A stretch of DNA of 64,000 nucleotides from Trema orientale (GCA_002914845.1 JXTC01000001.1:3683355-3747354), one strand, 5' to 3'. Shown: positions 23,298-36,810, numbered from the stretch's first letter. The notes: a model not told the origin generated them from the sequence alone. Numbers and translations are program-made.

Positions 23298-23853
23298 TTT
23301 CTCTAAATGTTCGAACACAATACAAATAACACGAGTTTTTTATACTAAAAAATGAATTTTATGAACAAAACATAATGTTGATATGGAGGTGAAAGTGACG
23401 AGAATTGTGATATGAACCTGCTAGTAATGAGAAATCGAAACGTTTCTAGGTCGACTTGGCGAGAGAAAACGAGGAAGGTCGAAGAAAGAAGGGACGAATT
23501 GCAGAGAGAAATGTAAGGGAAAAGGTTTAGGGTCGTACGGACATTTTGTACGTGAATATCGGACATCATCAAAACTAACACGCATATAAAAGCGAGGGAA
23601 ATTTGCTGGTCATAACGGTTAATATGGCGGTTTCGAGACGACGTCGCTTTTGCTTTTGCTCTTTTTTTTTTTTTTATAATTCTCTTAAATATTAATACTA
23701 GAGCAAGAGTATGAAAGTATCAATGTAAAGCATAAGCCACTTGAGCTAATATTGGCTCTAATGATGAGCCAAAAATCTATATTTGGATTTAGAGTTGAGA
23801 GGACTTGTTACACAAAAACGAAAAAGAAATGTTAGACTTATTTATTGTTGTTA
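23298..23853. other. Upstream region of the ArfGAP gene
   Basis: This is the likely leader and promoter of the minus-strand ArfGAP gene. A T run lies at 23661-23677. No TATA box stands out and there is no other gene. Confidence 0.4.
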
Positions 23854-24025
23854 GGGCGCGTCTACAGTAGGGGCGCCCCTACGTAGGGCCCTGTCTATTC
23901 ACCGTTGGATGGGAATCTGTATATAAATAGATTCTCCACAGATTCCCGTTATTCCCCACAGATTCCCATCCAACTATAATTAAGGCATAACCCTACGTAG
24001 GGACGCCCCTACCGTAGCCATCCCC
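23854..24025 (+). mobile_element. Mutator-like MITE, copy 1 (172 bp)
   Basis: The element starts GGGCGCGTCTACAGTAGGGG and its right end, read on the other strand, starts GGGGATGGCTACGGTAGGGG. It forms a near-complete hairpin. The flanks TTGTTGTTA (23845-23853) and TTGTTATTA (24026-24034) are a 9-bp duplication with one mismatch, the length typical of Mutator-like elements. A reverse-oriented copy of the same length is at 38141-38312. Confidence 0.85.
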
Positions 24026-26361
24026 TTGTTATTATTATTTTCTTTTGGGAGATAAAGTAGACATTTAAAAAAAAAAATTGGTTTCTTTTACTTGGGAAGA
24101 GTTGCAATCATTATTCCTGTGAGTATTTAGCCGATTTATTATGTGATTTTAATCGCATTACTTGATTTCGGTTATCGATGACCAACATTCAAGGAAAAGA
24201 GATGGGTAGGATTAATTTGGGCCAAAATGACCTTTTGTGAATTTTTTAGATATAACATTTTCAAGACCTTCTTGTTTTTTTTTTTTTTTCATTTTTTCTA
24301 GAAAGAAAAAAGTCTTCCAATAGATAAGTTAATTCTCCACTCCTAAGACAATCTTAGTCAAACCTAGAGAAACAATTGACTATGATGTTAGGGAAAAAAA
24401 AAAAGACTAAATGCATTCAACAGTGAACAAACACTATCAATACAACTCTAGAAAACAAGATATTTTTTGGGTCAACATCCATGCCCCACAGGAGTATCTC
24501 AAAATAAGATATCAATATTTCTAACATGAATCACAAATCCACCATGAGCATCGCTGTTGAGTTTGTGAATAGGGTGCCACATTCGTTCTTTGCTTATCAT
24601 GTGCATGTAAGACAATAAACTCTAGAAACGGGAGATAATATACTCCCACTACGGGGAAATAATAAATTCCATAAATAGGAGACAATATAAACTTTTTACT
24701 AAAATATGTTGGATCAATGATAATGCAGTAACTAAATAACCAAATATCAATTAGAATCTTGAATAAAATTTAGGAAAAATGAAAGCTACCAGGTAAAATT
24801 CCTTTTCACAAAAATCAATTGCATGTTCGTAAAATAGGCAGTAACCAATAAGTATATCATAGACGATTCCACATACTAAATTTGGAAAAGATTTAAAAAT
24901 ATGGGATAGGAACTACTAGCATATGAAGGTTGGGAAGGAGGCAATTGCCGATGCCGATGTTAGCCAAGAGAAAGGTGAATGCCAGATGCTGCAAACCAGC
25001 GGACTGGAGCTAGCGCGCCATAACCGCATCGCCAGCGTCACTAGCAAAACCTGCGTGATCGTACAGAGAATACAACAATAGCACTGCTTTGCTGCATTTG
25101 GTCGCCCATGTGGCGCTGTGAAAGTCTTCGGGGAGCCAATTTTCAAGATCTAAGTAACAAAAACCAAATAGAGGGAAAAGTTGAATTTGAAACAGGACAT
25201 GAAACTACAAAACTCGTAGATTCCAATCCCTAAGAATCAAATGGCCAAAAATTGCGATTCCGATCAGATCTTAAAAAAAAAAAAATTTTAAAAAATCCGT
25301 TTTCGCGTGCCTCCAAATAGATTACTTATTGTCCCGAATAAACCAAATCGTTTGAATGTACGAAAGTTCAAATATTTGTATTTAGTAAAACAATTTTTTC
25401 TCTGTTCATATACGAAAAAAAACGGGTAATGGATTAATATATTTACCCTAAATTATTACTTGTGAATTTTATTTTCAAGACCACAACCGTGAAAAAATCT
25501 CTTAAAAATATCATAAAGAATCTCTTGATTATAGGTCAAAATATTATTGATACTCCAAAAAAATATTTTTAAAAAAAATTCACAAAAGTAACTTTGGCCC
25601 AAGTTAATCTTATCCATGTCCTTTTCTCCCAACAGTGACACTCGGCAATTACCTCCTAGTCTCTTCATGGCTAAGGGCCAGATAAGAGAATACATATGCA
25701 CCCAAACATTGCGTCCACTCGAAGTCCAAACAAGGCATAAAGCAATAACTTTTCTGGCCTTACAGACTCCTTGATGAAAGACTGGTGTAACGTAATTAGA
25801 CAAGAAACGTGATTAAAGGTGATCTATGCTTTGTTTTCATGTATGTTTCCCATTAATCCTAAGGTTTAACAGGAAATAGTAATAGTCCCTATTCAAGTGG
25901 TGTTGTATTATTTCCGGCAACTGCTTCTTTAATATCGAACACTGGAAGAAAAAAAGGCTGAGGTTAAGGGGGAAATAAAAAAGAAAATGGGAAAAAAAGA
26001 ATTTCTGTACAAAGAGATGGCTAGCCAATATTCCCACATACCCCTCTAACCCGCGGGTTCAGCACAAACTGTTGTACCGAACAGAGTAAACGCTGGCAAA
26101 GCTGGCAAAAAGAACTCATAGGAACCACGGAAGTTGCTGCGGCCAAGTGTCTCCTCTGTTACCGAGCATAGCTCTCACGTTAGAACTCAGAAGCTCATGG
26201 CGGAATCTACCGATGTTGATGAAAGGCCACCACTGTTGACAAAGTAAAACCAGAATTCGTTCTAGCAAAAAACAATGCCGAATTTATACATATTAGGAAG
26301 TCTCTCCGGGTGCAGAACAGCAGGCAGAAGAAATTGGGCAACAAATCACCATTCTCTGAAG
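24026..26361. other. Intergenic region before the Enhancer-of-polycomb-like gene
   Basis: AT-rich with scattered homopolymers. A locally GC-richer patch at 24916-25146 has open frames on both strands but I recognise no protein in it. The last few hundred bases (about 25850-26361) should be the 3' UTR of the minus-strand gene to the right. No RNA gene or clear repeat was found. Confidence 0.4.
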
Positions 26362-29300
26362 CTACCCATCGTCATCTGAGTTCTCGGAAAATTCGTCTAT
26401 TGCTTCAGCAGTCATAAGCGCAGCCACAGCCTTGTGGATTGCTACATCTGCTCTGTAAACCATTCTCTGAGCTTTTTCTCTCTTACGCTTAGCCATCTTA
26501 ATTGCATGTTGAGCAGCGCGAGATGCATCTCGCAATCTGAACTCATCAAGATCGGAGCCATCAAACTGCTCAATTATATGCCTCTGAGATCTCTCTGGGT
26601 GGAAATACGGCTGACTCTGCCACTCAGAACTGCCCATATTCCACTGATGAAGCCCATTTCTGTTTCCTACCATTCTATGATCGTATAAAGCCATCATCTG
26701 GGGGTCATTAGGCGAAACAATAGTCCCAAATTTCTTTGACTTTCTCCTGTGAAATCTGTGAATATGATTTCCATCAAACCCATCATTTGTCATTGACATG
26801 CTACCTGCATCCCGTGGTGAAAATATCCTAGGTGATGATGTCTGAGGCAATGGGGAATCATCTAAAGAGTCGTAACCATGGCCTGGAAATACAAATTTTT
26901 CATCCCCAAAAGAAAACCCATTCAATCTCCTCCCTGAAGAAGCACAGAATAACAGTCAGAAAATCCTCTGCAAGCAAAATAAGATAAATCATATATTTTT
27001 CATAAATAAAAAAAAAAAACAGAAAAAGAGGATAAAGGAACTTACCAAAAGCATGGTAACCATCCTGATCGACAAAGGTGGCACCACTTTGACCCGCAAC
27101 TGAGGCCTTCCTATGAGACCTCTGTTTTGATCCCTTATTGGGAACTTCCAAACCCCGTGGTTTCATACAAAAAGCAAACATGGGTGGCTTCTCAAGTAGT
27201 TCAACTTTCTCGTGGAATCCATTAGGAGTGCTGGCATTGACTTTGGTCATAGCTAGCTCCCACTCTCTCACTTGTTTTTGGTATCTTTCCCACAATGGCG
27301 GCTGAATAAACAAACATTAGGATCTATGTAAAATTCAAATTTCAAACAAATAACAAAGAAACAATTGAAGACGCATCCAGAAACAAAGTAAGCAAAAAGT
27401 TTGAATAGGAGTTAATAAATTACGATGTGTTGAGACAAAAGCCAAAGGCAGACAGACAAGCTCCACAATTGATCAGCATTGGGATTAACGAAATCACTAA
27501 ATCACTATGGTAGTGTCCAACTTTAATTTTTATTTCTTTTATACCCAATTCTAGCTGTTTAAAGAACTCCAACAACCAACAAAAAATATGCCAATGCTTT
27601 ATCACCAGAATTAAACATTATCTCAATTAGAATATAGTACATATTGTTCTTACAGTAATTGGTTTTTCAAGTTTTTAAGGAATATTCACACTTTAAAATC
27701 GATTAATTCATGAGTTATTGACTACCTCATACTGTTCAAACCTGAAATCACACATGATATGGCTAGAAGTAACAATATTAAAGTTTGACAAATTATTCAA
27801 AAAGTACCTGTAGATGCCGGATTAAAGGCATTCCATTCTTCTTCCTTTTCTGCCGCCAATGCTCATAAATGACTTTAATTATATCCATGGGCCCAACTCC
27901 AGCCATGAGCTCTTCTATTTCATCTGATGTCAACTGATCCCGTTGTTGAGCATATGCAACCTTCTCAAACGTGTCCATAATCTTCTCAAACATCTCTTCA
28001 GAGATCTTTCCGGAACTACTAACCCCATCAAATTCTGAAGAATTTTGAGTGTTCAGAATCCACTGTTCATCATCAGTATCCATGTCATATAAAACACGTG
28101 ATGGATTCAAAGCCATCTCAACATCTGCTTCAACCTGTCTGATGTATTTAGAAGAACTACGAAGAAATGCTATTTCTGTTCCACTATCATCACCTTCCTC
28201 AATCAAACGAACACCGGGAATGGGAATGCTTTTCATAGAAGCTGCTCGGATGTTCCGATTGTAACATTCTTCATGAATCTCTTTGAAAAGAGCCCATTGG
28301 CTCCTATCCTGAAACTCCAAAATCCAATCCTTTCCTCCCTTCCACATCATAGCATGCGTATAACGATTCGTTGACCCAGGCTGCAAAAATTGATGCGCCT
28401 TGTAGGAGTACTTTGTTACACCTGATACCTTCACCGCAAGCTTCCACTCATTATGATCAAAATGCTCCAGCACAACCAGTGCCCCACATACTCTCCATCC
28501 TCTGTCGCCAGCGGTAACTAAAATATTTACATCACAGGATAACAACTCCAAATTCCTCTGAGAACCTTTGGAAACATCACTTGACCTCTTTTCATTAGCT
28601 TTCCTAATTCTTTTAGGAGGAAGCCCTTTCTGTATACTTTTTTGCTTTGGGCTGAAATCATAACCCCCAAATGGCAATGAATATGAGACCTGAGTTCGTG
28701 GCTTTCTAGGTCCATTGCCAAAACCATTATAGACAAGGTCAGCCTTCCCATCTGACCAACTATGAGAGGGATATCCAAATGAAGTACTGTGCTTATTTCG
28801 ATGCCCCGTGCTTCTAGGAGCAGTTGGGTTGGGGCTGGGGAAGATGCCACCATTTGTGTTCCAAGAAAGTTCTGTAGATTGCTGAGTTCCAAGTAAATCC
28901 CCAACAGGAGACTTCTCTAGCTGGTTAAATGCTGGAATTTCAACACTAAGACCATTCAAAAGGGATTGAGATCCAGTCTCAGACTTATCTTTGTCAACTA
29001 AAGTCCTTGATGATAAAGCACATTGATCTGACTCTAGATGTTGGCCTTGCCATGCCTGTAATGCAACAGTAGCAGCAGTTCCAGTCACATTAGCATCACC
29101 ATTGAGATAAGGCTGGGAGGATTCTATCCGATCCCCATTGCTGCAAACTGAAGGACCAGTACCTGGCTCTTGTCTAGCAGAGAAGAAACACCCATCAGAA
29201 GCAACCTCCCCTGAAAGAGTCTTCATATTATCCTCAAGAATGAACTCTGAACCTTTATTGGAGCATTCCTCCATACTAGAGCAGTCATCCACCGTCATAC

Positions 29301-32300
29301 TGCCAGAGTTTTCAAGATGTTCTACTGAATCATGCTCCCGGAAGCTAAAATGAGCCAGACATTGCTCCATAAGCAGCTTGAGATGCAAACCAAGAAAAAA
29401 GGTAGGGGCAGCAGTAAAAGAAAGAGCAAGTGGAGGAAGTTTTTTGTAGATCTCATCAGAATGAGAAGAGCGACTGATGTCCATAAAAGCAGAGTCCCTG
29501 GAGATACCCATGAAACTAATTCCCTGCCTAGACCTCTTCCGGTTAACCTGGTTGGTTGCAAATTTTACGAAAGTCAATACCACAGATGATTTAGAATTTA
29601 GGACAACAGAATAAAAGACGAATTTACGACAACAGACTAAAAGACCACATTAAAAAAATCTCAGTGATCTCCTTATTTGATTATTGAATGCATTACCCCA
29701 AGCAACCACAAATATGCAGGTCAAACAAAAGCGTGAATATCCACTCAAATCATAATTGTACAAGCAAATGTGTGTCTGTGAGTGAGAGAGAGAGAGAGAG
29801 AGAGAAGTAATTAAAATTACAAAAACCTATAACCACCTAAGGTATATTCAGAATGGAATATATAAATACCTTGGTTAAAGATGGCTGCGCACGTAATGAT
29901 GTAAAAGAGGAATGGTTCGTTCTATTCTGAAGCATCTGAATATTATCATAAGTGCATTCGGAGAGAGGTAGTTGCTTGGTGAGTGAACAATGCCTCTTGA
30001 GTTTCCAGTCCAGGTAGATCCACTTTGAATTTTCCAACTCTGAGAAATTGTAAAATGCAAATACAAGCTGCTTTTTAAGACGCTGAAGACATGTTAACTT
30101 GAACCTAATTGAAGTTACTGGCAGTTGCAACTCAACAAATTTCTCGTGTTCGGTAGGTTGATGAAATGTCGTCAATACCAGAAAAACAAATGCTAAAACC
30201 TGCTTCAAGCAACCTTCAAATAATAGAAATCTCAATCCAACTATATTGTCAACAAAAAGCATCTCCAAATGAACCTGTGGCCATGTGATCATCACTGTGC
30301 CATAATGAAGCAGCATTGCAGCATGAAACAACCAAAAGTTCTCCAGTCCCAAAGAGTCATACAGAAATGAAACCACTGGAAAGTCTATATCAAACTTAAA
30401 CTTCCACGGTTCAATCTCTGGAAGCATTAATTTCAGCATACCTGCATCATCAACAGACCACAATGGCCCAACTTGGTCCAAACTTCCACAAAATAAAACC
30501 CGCTTTTCAAAATCCTCATCGGTAAAAGGGGCAAGGGAAGTAACAGGAACAAATGCACTTCTACACAAATGATTCTCCTCAAATCTACTAGACAATTCTA
30601 GGCCAGTCTTGCGGAAGCGCCTCCTTACATAAACAATAGGCATTTTGCTATCTTTGTGGCAAGTGACGCTTTCTGAGGCAGAATCCTCCTTCATCGCATC
30701 ATCAGTGTGTCTGTCTATCAAATCAAAACTTCTCGATATTTTTCTTTTGTCTCTTTTCACAGAAACATTTTCAAAAGAACCACGCAAATTGACAGCATCT
30801 TTAGATAATAATGGTGGTGGCACCAGCTTCCTAGATAAATCAGATGTTTTCTGTTTTTTAACAGCATGGAAAGGAGATTTGACCCGACGTGTAGATCGAG
30901 CCAGCCAAGAAATAATGGGCTCCGAGTCCAAATAGCTGCTGCCGATGCAGCTCTCATCTTGTGTGGGAAATTCTCTTTTCTCCTTATCTTTTTTGGGCTT
31001 CAGACTTCTTCTCCTCTGATCAGAACTTCTATCAAGGCTGGTTGATTTTCTGCGCTCAGCCTTACCAGGAACTTCACTAGGAAGTAGCAGGAGTTTGAAT
31101 CTCTCATTTTGAAGGTTAATCCATTCTTCATCACGGTCATCATACTTAACATGATGAAGCTTTCTTTCTTTGTCATAGTCATTTACAAGACCATAATACC
31201 AACTCTGATCCAAAGGCCAGAAAACCTTGATTCTCCGGTTCAACACCCAATTAGCATCCAAGTCCCCAAAAAAAACTTCATAAAAATGCCGTCTTTTCCT
31301 TGAATGTCCTTTTTCCTTGTGCTGTTTCCTTGGCCTCAATACTCTGGCAGCCGTATCATTTGAAGGAGATTCTGAGCCGGATAGAGACTTTGATCTACCA
31401 CTAACAAAATCATGACCAGAAGATAAAAGAAATGAAAACCCATCCACAGATGGCGATGCAGTTGCCTTGTTGTTTGATGAAAAACCAGTGCAGTTCGGAT
31501 CAAACCGTGACGAAAGCATCATTGCTGCATTCTCTTCAAGATTCTCCTCATCATCTTCTTGTGAATTATTACGGACTGTAAGAGAATTATCAACCAAGGG
31601 CTCCGCTTCCTTCATGCCACCTTTACTGTCTGGTGCCAAATTTTTTGCTTTACTTCGTTTCTTTCGTGATTTAGACAAATTACCATTGTTTACGACCAAA
31701 TGATTCACCAGCCCATCTTCTACCTCTGCACGCCTAGCTGAGTTCGACTCACTACTCCTGTTTTCCTTGAAATCATCAAAACCGTTTTTCCTTTTGACCA
31801 TCCAGGACTCAACCTGACTTCCAGAGTCATCCCCACTTAAATTACATTTCTGATCAACAAGATTTACTTTAATGCAAGATTGGCCTTGTTGCTTCAACAC
31901 CTGACCGCCTTCAAGTTTCTTCCGCCCCACAAAACCCCGTTTACGCCTAGGGACTTGAATAACATTATCATCCAAACTAAGGGGTGAAATGCCATTAAAC
32001 CCAATACTGCCGTTCAATTTCTGATTTCTCTCCAACTTCAGGTCTTTCGAGTCAGGTAAACCAGAACTCAACCCGCTGTGAAAAACTCTATCTAAACTCT
32101 TCTTGCTACTACTGCTAATATTCTTCAAACTACTGAGAGACACCTCTTTTACACTCTTTTTCTTCTTCTTGTCCCTACTCTCATCATGATCATCTGCAGT
32201 TGCCTTTCTCTTCAATTTCTTATTTTCGTTCTCTTTCTTAACTCTAGGTTTATACAAACTCTTAAGATCCAAAGATCTCGATTTCCTGGGTACTTCCGTG

Positions 32301-32329
32301 CCATGTGAGGTCTCTATTCTACTTTCCAT
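26362..32329 (-). CDS. Enhancer of polycomb-like protein (plant EPL, chromatin factor)
   Basis: Exons on the minus strand: 32329-29870 (2460 bases), 29547-27808, 27301-27046, 26933-26362; phases fit and give 1675 residues. The ATG at 32329 (MESRIETSHG) is the first in frame; the frame upstream opens only at a TTG. Residues 1-350 are basic and low-complexity, with repeated nuclear-localisation-type runs such as KKKKK and RRKR. A Tudor-like fold is suggested at about 366-420 (RRIKVFWPLDQSWYYGLVNDYD... YDDRDEEW). The conserved Enhancer-of-polycomb N-terminal (EPc-A) region lies near 1190-1330, including WKGGKDWILEFQDRSQW and YDMDTDDEQW. An Arg/Lys-rich helix and an acidic tail (SENSDDDG) close it. 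EPL proteins are subunits of NuA4-type H4/H2A acetyltransferase complexes in yeast and animals. The plant form is larger, and its role here is inferred from family. Confidence 0.9.
29782..29805 (+). repeat. AG microsatellite in EPL intron 1
   Basis: About 12 AG units in the intron between the two large exons. It is a simple repeat with no sign of function. Confidence 0.85.
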
Positions 32330-33889
32330 CAACAATCCCTCAATCCAAAATGCCAAATCCAAAACCAGCAATTTTCACATTCCATCATACACGCCTCTAC
32401 ACATTTTCAGATCTGTGACACCAAATTCACACTAAAAATCACCAAAGAAATTCCCCCAAAAAAAAAAAAGAACCCCAACGACGCTAGGGATCACGCCCTT
32501 TTTCCGAATCATACAAATCATTTCCGGAAAAATTCAAACAAATTTATTCAAATTCTTCAAAAATACAAATAATCAAATACATACCTCGACAGAAATGCCA
32601 GAGCCCATCAACTGCCCCAGCGAATCACGAAGATCACATACAGTAGTAAGCACGAATTGGGATTTGAATCTGGATTCTCCTGATTTGAAACCCTAATTTG
32701 ATACCTCCAATTTCGAATTTGATTTTCGACAATTTCAATTTCTTTTCCAATTTTTTTTTTTTTTTACCGCGAGAGACGGAAGAGAGCTAGGGTTTCGTTC
32801 GGTTCTACGAGCGTAAGGGTTTAGATCGAAAATAACAAAAATAAAAATAAGTAAAAAGAAAAATATAACAATACTAGAGAAATAGTTCAATTATTACACG
32901 TGTCATATTCTAGGCCGTAGGATTCGATTGTTGAGGTGGAGGTTCTGTTCTGGTGGTTGGATCTCTGTAAAAAGTGGTTAGAAGCTCAACAGTTGCGTGG
33001 CAAAAGATGCAGACGTGGACGGTGAGGATCGTTTAAGCACACGTTGGCGGCTAGGATTGAGACCATATTTTGGGCGATACGTGCGAGTTAATTAACATAA
33101 TATCGACTTAATAGCATTTAGTATTTGGCAAAAAAGATTTTAATTTAGTTTTTTGCCCTTTATAAGTTAGAAACTCGGCTTAATTCATGGCGAAATATCA
33201 GAATTGCCACAACTCCCTTGAGTAATGACCCCGCCAAAAAAAATTAATGAATACAGCTACTCTCTAGAGTAAAGAAAACCAAAACTCGCTCCCGCCAATT
33301 GCAACGTGGCACGTTTCGAGACTTCTGTAACGTAAGTGCATCGGAATGAGTCCAAATATTTCATTAATAACAGTTTCCAAAGTGCGTGAGCTCATGAAGC
33401 AAAAAATTGGCTTTAAAAAGCAATAGCAAGCAGTATGCAATGTAATGCGATAAATCATTCTTCTCTTTTATTATCTTCTCCCCGATAAATTTAGGTGGAT
33501 GACTAATATTTTAAATTTGATTAAATAGATGTTCGTTTTTTAAATTTTATAGTTAAATATCTAAGTATATATATTTTTACACTTGGTAGATATGTTTATC
33601 TAACATATCTACTAATTTTAGTTACTGTACTGAAATGTATTGGATATGTAATTTTTTATACTTGGTATATAAAATTTTACACTTGTATATATATATATAC
33701 CCAACATTTTGCTATAACATTTGACAAATAGATATTTACTTAAATTAGGCCCAAAATTTGGTCATATTTCTATAAGGCCCTTCTTCCCCCCCTCCCCCAG
33801 CTGGAAAAAAAAAATCAATATTCTTTTTTATTTTCTTTCTCTCAAAAAAAAATCAATTTGCTATCTTATTGTTTGACTTATAGATTCGA
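32330..33889. other. Leader and upstream region of the EPL gene
   Basis: On the minus strand a GAG|GTATG donor at 32585/32584 and a GTCACAG|AT acceptor near 32413/32412 suggest one intron in the 5' UTR, with the first exon reaching to about 32780. Upstream of that the DNA is AT-rich. 33540-33730 holds repeated short words (TTTTACACTTGGTATAT and similar). No gene is seen. Confidence 0.4.
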
Positions 33890-34385
33890 GGTCTATATTA
33901 GTAATAATTATAAATTATATTCATTGTACTACTTTGATCCCTAAACTTTCAACTTACATGATAATAATCTCTGAATTATGTAATTGTTACAACAATAACC
34001 ATTTTGTTATAATTTATCAAATATTTAATATAAATAAGTCCTTACAAAGTTGTGATCAATGATGATACTCTGAATTTTCCATAATAAACTACCAAGACTT
34101 ACACAATTATTATAGCAATAATCATTTTTTTTCACAAATGGCTAAATTTTTTAATTAAAATGAATCATGTGCAAAACATACAGTTTAGTAACTATAGCTG
34201 AGAATGAGATTGTGACTCAGATAAATAAATAATGCCTAATTATATGCTTTGTCCATGACTATTATAACTAACCGTTTGTGACAAATGCGACATTATTATA
34301 ACAATTGTATAATTCATGAGTTGTTATATAAATTGAAAGTTCGATATCCAAAATAATGCAATGGGTATAATTAAGGGGTCATTAC
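33890..34385. mobile_element. Foldback/MITE-like element, about 0.5 kb
   Basis: The left arm (near 33917-34005, with CATTGTACTACTTTGATCCC and TGAATTATGTAATTGTTA) is matched in reverse complement by the right arm (near 34290-34375, reading CATTGCATTATTTTGGATAT and TGAATTATACAATTGTTA). The middle is non-coding. Ends and target duplication could not be fixed exactly. Confidence 0.55.
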
Positions 34386-35493
34386 TATTATTAACTCTAT
34401 ATTCGACCTAAGTGAATTTTATGGTGTTCAAACTATTTAAAATCTTCAAAGGATGTGAGCAAGATTATATATGGCTAATTTGGCTTATATGATAACTTTT
34501 CATAAATACTTTTAAATGTATTTATTATATTTATGACATTGGTCATTAATATATGACTAATAGTCATTCTAGTTATGATTAGAATGACATGCTACTAAAT
34601 AGGTCATCACGAAGAATTGTCCTAAAAATTAGGAGTGACAATACGGGGTTTCGACACGACCTAAAATTGACACGATTTTCGCCGGTTCGGGTTGAAAAAA
34701 TTAGGCGTGGGTTGAACATATGTCCACCCACCTGACACGCGCAGAAAAAAAGGGTCAGATTTGGGTCAACCCGAATATGACCCACCTGACCTTTTTTTAA
34801 AAAAAACCCAAAGAAGGAAAATATAAAACTTAATACTAAGAGTGGAAAAGAAACCTTACTAATCATCATATTCATTCTTTTTCTTTTTCTTTTTTTTTGC
34901 TCTAGACCGTCATACTCACTCACTCTCAGTCTCTCACTTATTCATGTTCTCTCTCTAGTTCTGTTGAGCAGCAGCATTGAACTAAGCTCTCTTGCTTTGA
35001 GAGAGGCCGTCGTCGACCATCAGTCATGAGAAGGTGAGGGACTTTACCTTCGACAGTTCGACTATCAGCCACAACTTGTGATTTTGTGAGTTCGGTCGTG
35101 ACTTCTACCAAGGTTTGTGATTTATTTATTTATTTTTTTTTGGGTTTGTGAGTTGGACCATGACTTCTACCACTTACAAAATATAGTCTGATTTAACTTT
35201 TATATGTTATACTAGAATATTTGATATGATAGTTTTCAGTATTAAATTAGTTTTAATACTTAATTTTGAATAAAACTATAGTATTAGGCATGAAGTTGCA
35301 GTAGAAGTGCATGTGTATATATATATATAATATATGTACGTATGTATTGGATTAAATAATTTCAGTTTGTGATATATGCAAGCTGACTTTGTGAATTTAA
35401 GTAATAGTTGATTTAGGGGGACTTGGTCAAATTGGGAGGTTAGATATATATTTGACTAATGGGTAAAGGAATATTTGGGGTGATATTTATACG

Positions 35494-35676
35494 AGTAATG
35501 CTATATGGCACTATATGGTACCCAACACTACATGATGTATCAATCTATTACTAGCTAATTATAATTATATTTCAGATATGGCCCATATAGGACCCAATTT
35601 ATTAATTAGAAGCACCACTAACAGACTGACACAACGTTGTGGTATTGGGCATCACTGGTTTCCCATAACATTATTA
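35494..35676. mobile_element. Small foldback nested in the hAT element
   Basis: AGTAATGCTATATGGCACTA on the left pairs with the right end read on the other strand, ATAATGTTATGGGAAACCAG. Both continue to a shared CCCAA(C/T)AC. The repeat is imperfect, about 183 bp, and no duplication is defined. Confidence 0.4.
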
Positions 35677-35683
35677 TATTTAT

Positions 35684-35715
<32 letters not shown>

Positions 35716-35983
35716 AGAACGGAGAGAAGAGATGGGTGTTGGATTAAAGGATTTTTAATTACTTTAATGTTATATAGTATTTAGCCCGTTACTTTTTTCT
35801 CTTTACTTTTTTTTTTCGATTTTGAATGTTTAGGTACCATTGACCAGATTTATATAATCAAAATATTGAAACTTACAATGTAATAAAATTGTTTTGGGAA
35901 TATTTGATGATATTCGTTTAGCATTTTATGTTAGTTTGACCACTGAATCCTTCCTTTTTTATTTTTTATTTTTGTTTTTTGTA

Positions 35984-36384
35984 GATGAGTAAACAGGACT
36001 GTGTTGCTTCAAGCTATGAAGATGATGATGATAGACATGTAAATGGGCTTAATGAGGAAGACGATGATGTGATAGAGATTAGAAGTGCAAGCTATGCAAA
36101 AGTCCAAGAAGAAAACACTAAAGTCTAAAGTTTGGAAGTTTTTTTATATACTCCCTTGGGTCCCGATAAAAAGCTTAGGAGCAAGTACAAAAAATGTAGA
36201 CATGAGTATATTGAACATTATAGTATCAACTGTTACTTCAGAATCCGTTTTTAGTAATGGTGGGTGTGTTCTTGACCAGTTTCGAAGTTCACTAAAACCA
36301 GAAATAGTTAAAAAAATATTGAATACAAAAGATTGGTTGTTTGGAGATGAACGTAATTTACCATCATTAAATGCAAATTATTAA
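35984..36384 (+). pseudogene. hAT transposase relic (C-terminal dimerisation region)
   Basis: A short acidic frame begins at the ATG at 35984 and soon stops. In another frame, about 36130-36384 encodes IIVSTVTSESVFSNGGCVLD, then QFRSSLKPEIVKKI and a DWL motif. These are characteristic of the hAT C-terminal dimerisation domain, including the SExxFS(x)GG motif. The catalytic core and BED zinc finger are absent. The domain end is intact up to its stop, so loss was by internal deletion. Confidence 0.85.
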
Positions 36385-36810
36385 TGTTTATGAAAAGTAA
36401 TATTACTATAAATATTATTCTTTTATCTTTTGAATATAGATCGTGATAAGGATACTGCACAAGACTTAGATGAAATGATATAAGATGTAGTGGCGCTTAG
36501 CTTGAAGGAGGAGAGTACTGTACAATATTCCAACTCTGTGGCTTTGGAATATATTATGTGTGGGAGTTAGACTTTGAGTCGTGTCCAAATCGGGTCCACA
36601 GGTCGTGTCCAAATCAAGTTATGTCGTATTCACGAGTTGAGCAGGTCGTGTAGTATGAACTCGTAACCTAAATAGGTCGTGTTAGTGTCGAGCTTTTCCC
36701 AACCTGTCGTGTCACATATCGTATTTGGGTTGGGAGGTTTTCTGCAAATTTTGAGTCTCAACCTGACACGAATACGACCCGTGACTCGAATTGCTATCCT
36801 TGCTAAAAAT

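Larger units (their letters stand above)
34630..36802 (+). mobile_element. Internally deleted hAT transposon
   Basis: The element is bounded by a perfect 8-bp duplication CTAAAAAT (34622-34629 and 36803-36810), the hAT length. The ends TAGGAGTGACAATACG and, on the other strand, CAAGGATAGCAATTCG fit the hAT consensus of the type CAGGGRTGGCAAT. Subterminal regions at both ends are dense in repeats of CGTGT/ACACG and GGGTT/AACCC, as in transposase-binding regions of plant hATs. Only a C-terminal transposase relic remains inside, so it cannot move by itself. Confidence 0.88.

Noticed and set aside
24916..25146. GC-richer open frame on the minus strand (76 codons) and open frames on plus
   Set aside because: No start context, no recognisable protein and no splice partners; treated as non-coding.
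32330..32371. A 14-residue N-terminal extension of the EPL protein
   Set aside because: The frame upstream of 32329 opens with TTG, not ATG.
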